NCBI GenBank assembly: GCA_963643465.1
Contig: CAVIJT010000008.1
Span: forward strand, 1 to 64,000
DNA length: 64,000 nt
Reading direction: 5' to 3'
Origin: CAG-411 sp963643465
GTDB taxonomy: Bacteria > Bacillota > Clostridia > Lachnospirales > Lachnospiraceae
This document shows positions 61,695 through 64,000 of the stretch, piece after piece. The notes below the pieces were generated by a model. It did no database searches, was not told where the DNA came from, and worked only from the letters and a program-made list of their open reading frames with translations. Made by a program: the position numbers and the translations under genes. Within the stretch, counting starts at the first letter, position 1. Each line of letters opens with the position of its first letter.

Positions 61695-63227
61695 ATGGCA
61701 CAGATTAATGTAGTGAATCTCACATATAGTTATGAAGATAGTTTTGATGCAATTTTTGAAGATGTTTCTTTTTCGGTTGATACAAATTGGAAACTTGGCT
61801 TAATCGGAAGAAATGGAAAAGGAAAAACCACTTTTTTAAATTTATTATTGGGAAAATATGAATATACAGGGACAATTACATCGTCCACCATGTTTGATTC
61901 TTTTCCATATGAAGTTTCCTACGAGCAGATGGAACAGTGTGCCACTGTATTTTTGGAAGAATTAAAAGCAGGGTGCGAAGAGTGGCGAGTGATTTGTGAA
62001 TTGGGAAAATTGAAGGCAGAGGCAGATTTATTGTATCAGCCTTTTAAAAATCTTAGCCATGGAGAGCAGACCAAGGTGTTGTTAGCATTGCTTTTTTCTG
62101 GAGAAAATGAATTTTTGCTTATTGATGAACCGACTAATCATTTAGATTATGAGGCAAGAGCTTGTGTAAAGGAATATTTACAAGAGAAAAAGGGGTTTAT
62201 CCTTGTGTCACATGATAGAGATTTGTTGGATGCTTGTGTGGATCATGTATTGGTGCTTAATCGAAAATCTATAGAGGTGCAAAGTGGTAACTTTTCCAGC
62301 TGGTGGGAAAATAAAAATCGAAAAGATCATTTTGCCATGGCAGAAAATGAAAAGCATTTACGTGAAATAAAATCTCTAAAAAAGGCAGCAGATCGAAGTC
62401 AACGCTGGGCAGAGAAAAGTGAAGGCCGAAAAATTGGATTTGATCCCATAAAAGAAAATGATCGAAGCATTAGTACCAGAGCGTATATTGGTGCAAAGAC
62501 AAAGAAAATGCAGAGTCGTGTTACTCAATATGAACGGCGAATGGAGCAGGAAATTCGAGCAAAGGAAGGTCTTTTGCAGGATATAGAAAATCCTGTAGAT
62601 TTAAAATTATATCCTATGAAGCATCATAAAAATCGTTTGCTTTTATGTAAAAATGTATCTGTAGGTTATGCTGATTCAGAGGAGTCCATATTGAAGAAAT
62701 TTGACTTTGAATTGATGCAGGGAGAACGTATCTTTTTGCAGGGAAAAAATGGATGCGGCAAATCTACTTGTATTCAGATGTTATTGTCACAGTTAGGAAA
62801 AGGTGCTACAAAACAGGTTGTTATAAGAGAAGGTAACATCCAATGTGCATCTGGATTGGTAGTTTCTTATGTGAATCAAGATACCAGTTTTTTAAAGGGA
62901 AATATACATGAATTTTGCGAAAGTCAAGGATTGGAAGAACGCTTATTTTTTGCATTGCTTCGACAGTTAGATATGGAACGGACGCAATTTTTGAAGCCAC
63001 TAGAATCCTTTTCAGAAGGGCAAAAGAAAAAAGTGTTGCTTGCGTCTAGTTTGCTGACACCAGCCCATTTGTATATTTGGGATGAACCTTTAAATTATAT
63101 TGATGTGTTTTCACGAATGCAGTTGGAAAAATTAATTTTGGAGTACCAACCGACTATGATTTTAGTGGATCATGATGTTTGTTTCCAAGAGAAAATTGCA
63201 ACAAGAATTGTGCGTTTGAAAGAGTAA
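61695..63227 (+). CDS. ABC-F ribosome-protection-type ATPase
   Basis: A 510-residue soluble protein with two ABC ATPase domains and no membrane part. Domain 1: G-R-N-G-K-G-K-T-T (Walker A), L-S-H-G-E-Q-T-K (signature), L-L-I-D-E-P-T-N-H-L-D. Domain 2: G-K-N-G-C-G-K-S-T, F-S-E-G-Q-K-K-K, I-W-D-E-P-L-N-Y-I-D. A basic interdomain linker (about 195-290) matches the P-site tRNA-interaction motif region. The pattern is like Lsa/VmlR-type antibiotic-resistance ABC-F proteins. The ATG at 61695 has GGGAGG seven bases before it. The upstream hairpin-terminator region is consistent with drug-induced attenuation, but no leader peptide was found. Confidence 0.93.
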   Translation: MAQINVVNLTYSYEDSFDAIFEDVSFSVDTNWKLGLIGRNGKGKTTFLNLLLGKYEYTGTITSSTMFDSFPYEVSYEQMEQCATVFLEELKAGCEEWRVICELGKLKAEADLLYQPFKNLSHGEQTKVLLALLFSGENEFLLIDEPTNHLDYEARACVKEYLQEKKGFILVSHDRDLLDACVDHVLVLNRKSIEVQSGNFSSWWENKNRKDHFAMAENEKHLREIKSLKKAADRSQRWAEKSEGRKIGFDPIKENDRSISTRAYIGAKTKKMQSRVTQYERRMEQEIRAKEGLLQDIENPVDLKLYPMKHHKNRLLLCKNVSVGYADSEESILKKFDFELMQGERIFLQGKNGCGKSTCIQMLLSQLGKGATKQVVIREGNIQCASGLVVSYVNQDTSFLKGNIHEFCESQGLEERLFFALLRQLDMERTQFLKPLESFSEGQKKKVLLASSLLTPAHLYIWDEPLNYIDVFSRMQLEKLILEYQPTMILVDHDVCFQEKIATRIVRLKE

Positions 63228-63242
63228 AATATAAAAAAAGAG

Positions 63243-63289
63243 AACTCTTTTTCTGATTTCTACATAGAATATAGAAAAAGGGTTTTTTT
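63243..63289 (+). terminator. Terminator that contains the next gene's ribosome site
   Basis: AACTCTTTTTCT pairs with AGAAAAAGGGTT (one G-T), followed by T7 that runs directly into the ATG at 63290. The AAAAGGG of the 3' arm is the only ribosome site of the next gene, so folding both ends transcription and hides the start. Confidence 0.75.
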
Positions 63290-63832
63290 ATGTCTGAAGT
63301 AGAAAAGGGAATGGAAAATAGTTGTAATACCATGGAGGTAAGACCTGCGATTATGCAGATGTCCTATCCTGCCATAAGAGTGTCTGGAAAAAATCCCAGA
63401 TATGCAGAAATTTTAAAAATAGATTGCTGTGGGGCAGTGTCAGAATTATCTGCCGTTACACAGTATGTTCATTCACAGATATTATTGTCCAATAGAAATT
63501 GTGAAGCAGCAAAGATTATTCTTAGTATTGCCATGGCAGAAATGATACATTTACAGAAATTGGGGCAGCTGATTGAATTACTTGGTGGTTATTTGGATTA
63601 CAAAGTTATGAAAAATCAGAGAAGTACCGCTTGTTGGACAACGGAGTGGCTTTCTTTGCAAAGAGAACCAAGCAAAATGATACAGGAAGGAATCGCATCT
63701 GAAAAGAGTGCCATTATGCAATATCAAAAACATATGCAACTGATAAAAGACCCGTATGTGAGAAATGTGATTGCAAGAATTATTAAGGATGAAGAATATC
63801 ATATCTTTTTGCTTCAATCTTGTCAGATATAA
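63290..63832 (+). CDS. Ferritin-like di-metal four-helix protein
   Basis: A 180-residue helical protein with carboxylate/histidine motifs on four helices: G-A-V-S-E-L-S-A-V-T-Q-Y, A-M-A-E-M-I-H-L-Q-K-L-G, G-I-A-S-E-K-S-A-I-M-Q-Y and I-I-K-D-E-E-Y-H-I-F. These are E-x(6)-Y, E-x-x-H pairs typical of ferritin-like/rubrerythrin or manganese-catalase-like proteins. The function (peroxide detoxification, or metal storage) is not set. The N-terminal 30 residues lack a helical motif. Expression seems coupled to the hairpin overlapping its ribosome site. Confidence 0.85.
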   Translation: MSEVEKGMENSCNTMEVRPAIMQMSYPAIRVSGKNPRYAEILKIDCCGAVSELSAVTQYVHSQILLSNRNCEAAKIILSIAMAEMIHLQKLGQLIELLGGYLDYKVMKNQRSTACWTTEWLSLQREPSKMIQEGIASEKSAIMQYQKHMQLIKDPYVRNVIARIIKDEEYHIFLLQSCQI

Positions 63833-63903
63833 AATCAGAAAGAAATATAGTTATGTGAGAAAATATAGAAAGAGAGTGTTTTTCGAATTTTGCACATGGA
63901 CGG

Positions 63904-63937
63904 AGTGACAATCTGTGAATGAGATTGTCACTTTTTG
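63904..63937 (+). terminator. Terminator after the ferritin-like gene
   Basis: AGTGACAATCT / AGATTGTCACT (11 bp) with TTTTT. Confidence 0.88.
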
Positions 63938-64000
63938 ATAAAAAAAGGGAGAAAATGGTAAATAAGTTGATTTTTTTCACTAAAAATGGTACAGTGTTAT

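Overview
The window looks like a chromosome segment of a motile Gram-positive anaerobe of the Clostridia, most likely Lachnospiraceae. The DNA is AT-rich with strong AGGAGG-type ribosome sites. It carries a clostridial agr quorum-sensing locus, a Hag-type flagellin next to csrA, a chemoreceptor, an ECF vitamin-transporter subunit, FocA, methionine aminopeptidase with a SEC-C finger, several BspA/leucine-rich surface proteins and a Firmicutes type VII secretion locus. Genus and species cannot be fixed from sequence alone. No rRNA, tRNA, CRISPR array or recognisable IS element was seen.

Layout. 1-2.3 kb: 3' end of an AgrC-like kinase, a 49-residue AgrD peptide, AgrB, an unknown protein and a VanZ remnant. 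2.6-3.5 kb: a FimB-sized tyrosine recombinase flanked by 41-bp inverted sites that look like crossover sites, directly upstream of csrA-flagellin (3.6-5.3 kb). 5.4-9.6 kb: VWA/TIG surface protein and chemoreceptor with a folded leader. 9.8-18.9 kb: housekeeping genes (ECF S component, a LeuA-AraC fusion, citrate synthase with a leader terminator, FocA, Map, CysQ, RlmD), separated by copies of an interspersed structured repeat. 19.1-22.6 kb: small accessory island (HNH nuclease plus DUF3644 protein, two repressor genes, one broken, and a gene fragment). 22.7-30.3 kb: two divergent large cell-surface proteins. 30.4-50.2 kb: an unusual type VII secretion/Thr-phosphorylation locus. 50.3-64 kb: small regulator, acetyltransferase, CstA, two-receiver regulator, hybrid kinase, AAC(3)-LacI operon, MATE pump, ABC-F protein and ferritin-like protein.

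How the genes fit together. The 30-50 kb locus has an EssC ATPase with FHA module, a YukD ubiquitin-like protein, six WXG100-type or similar small helical proteins, an FHA-bearing membrane protein with a protease-like ectodomain, a PP2C phosphatase, a transmembrane Ser/Thr kinase and a receiver-LytTR-FHA regulator whose receiver lacks the phosphoacceptor aspartate. EssA, EssB/YukC and EsaA/YueB were not recognised. The kinase and the FHA membrane protein share a TV-L-Q motif that could be the phospho-Thr docking site. Three large Sec-type surface proteins flank or sit inside the locus.

The items most worth following are: the 2-isopropylmalate synthase fused to an AraC DNA-binding domain behind an operator-like palindrome; the putative invertible recombinase cassette next to csrA-flagellin; the phospho-Thr-wired type VII locus; and two families of intergenic structured RNA/repeat, one of which shows compensatory changes between two copies.
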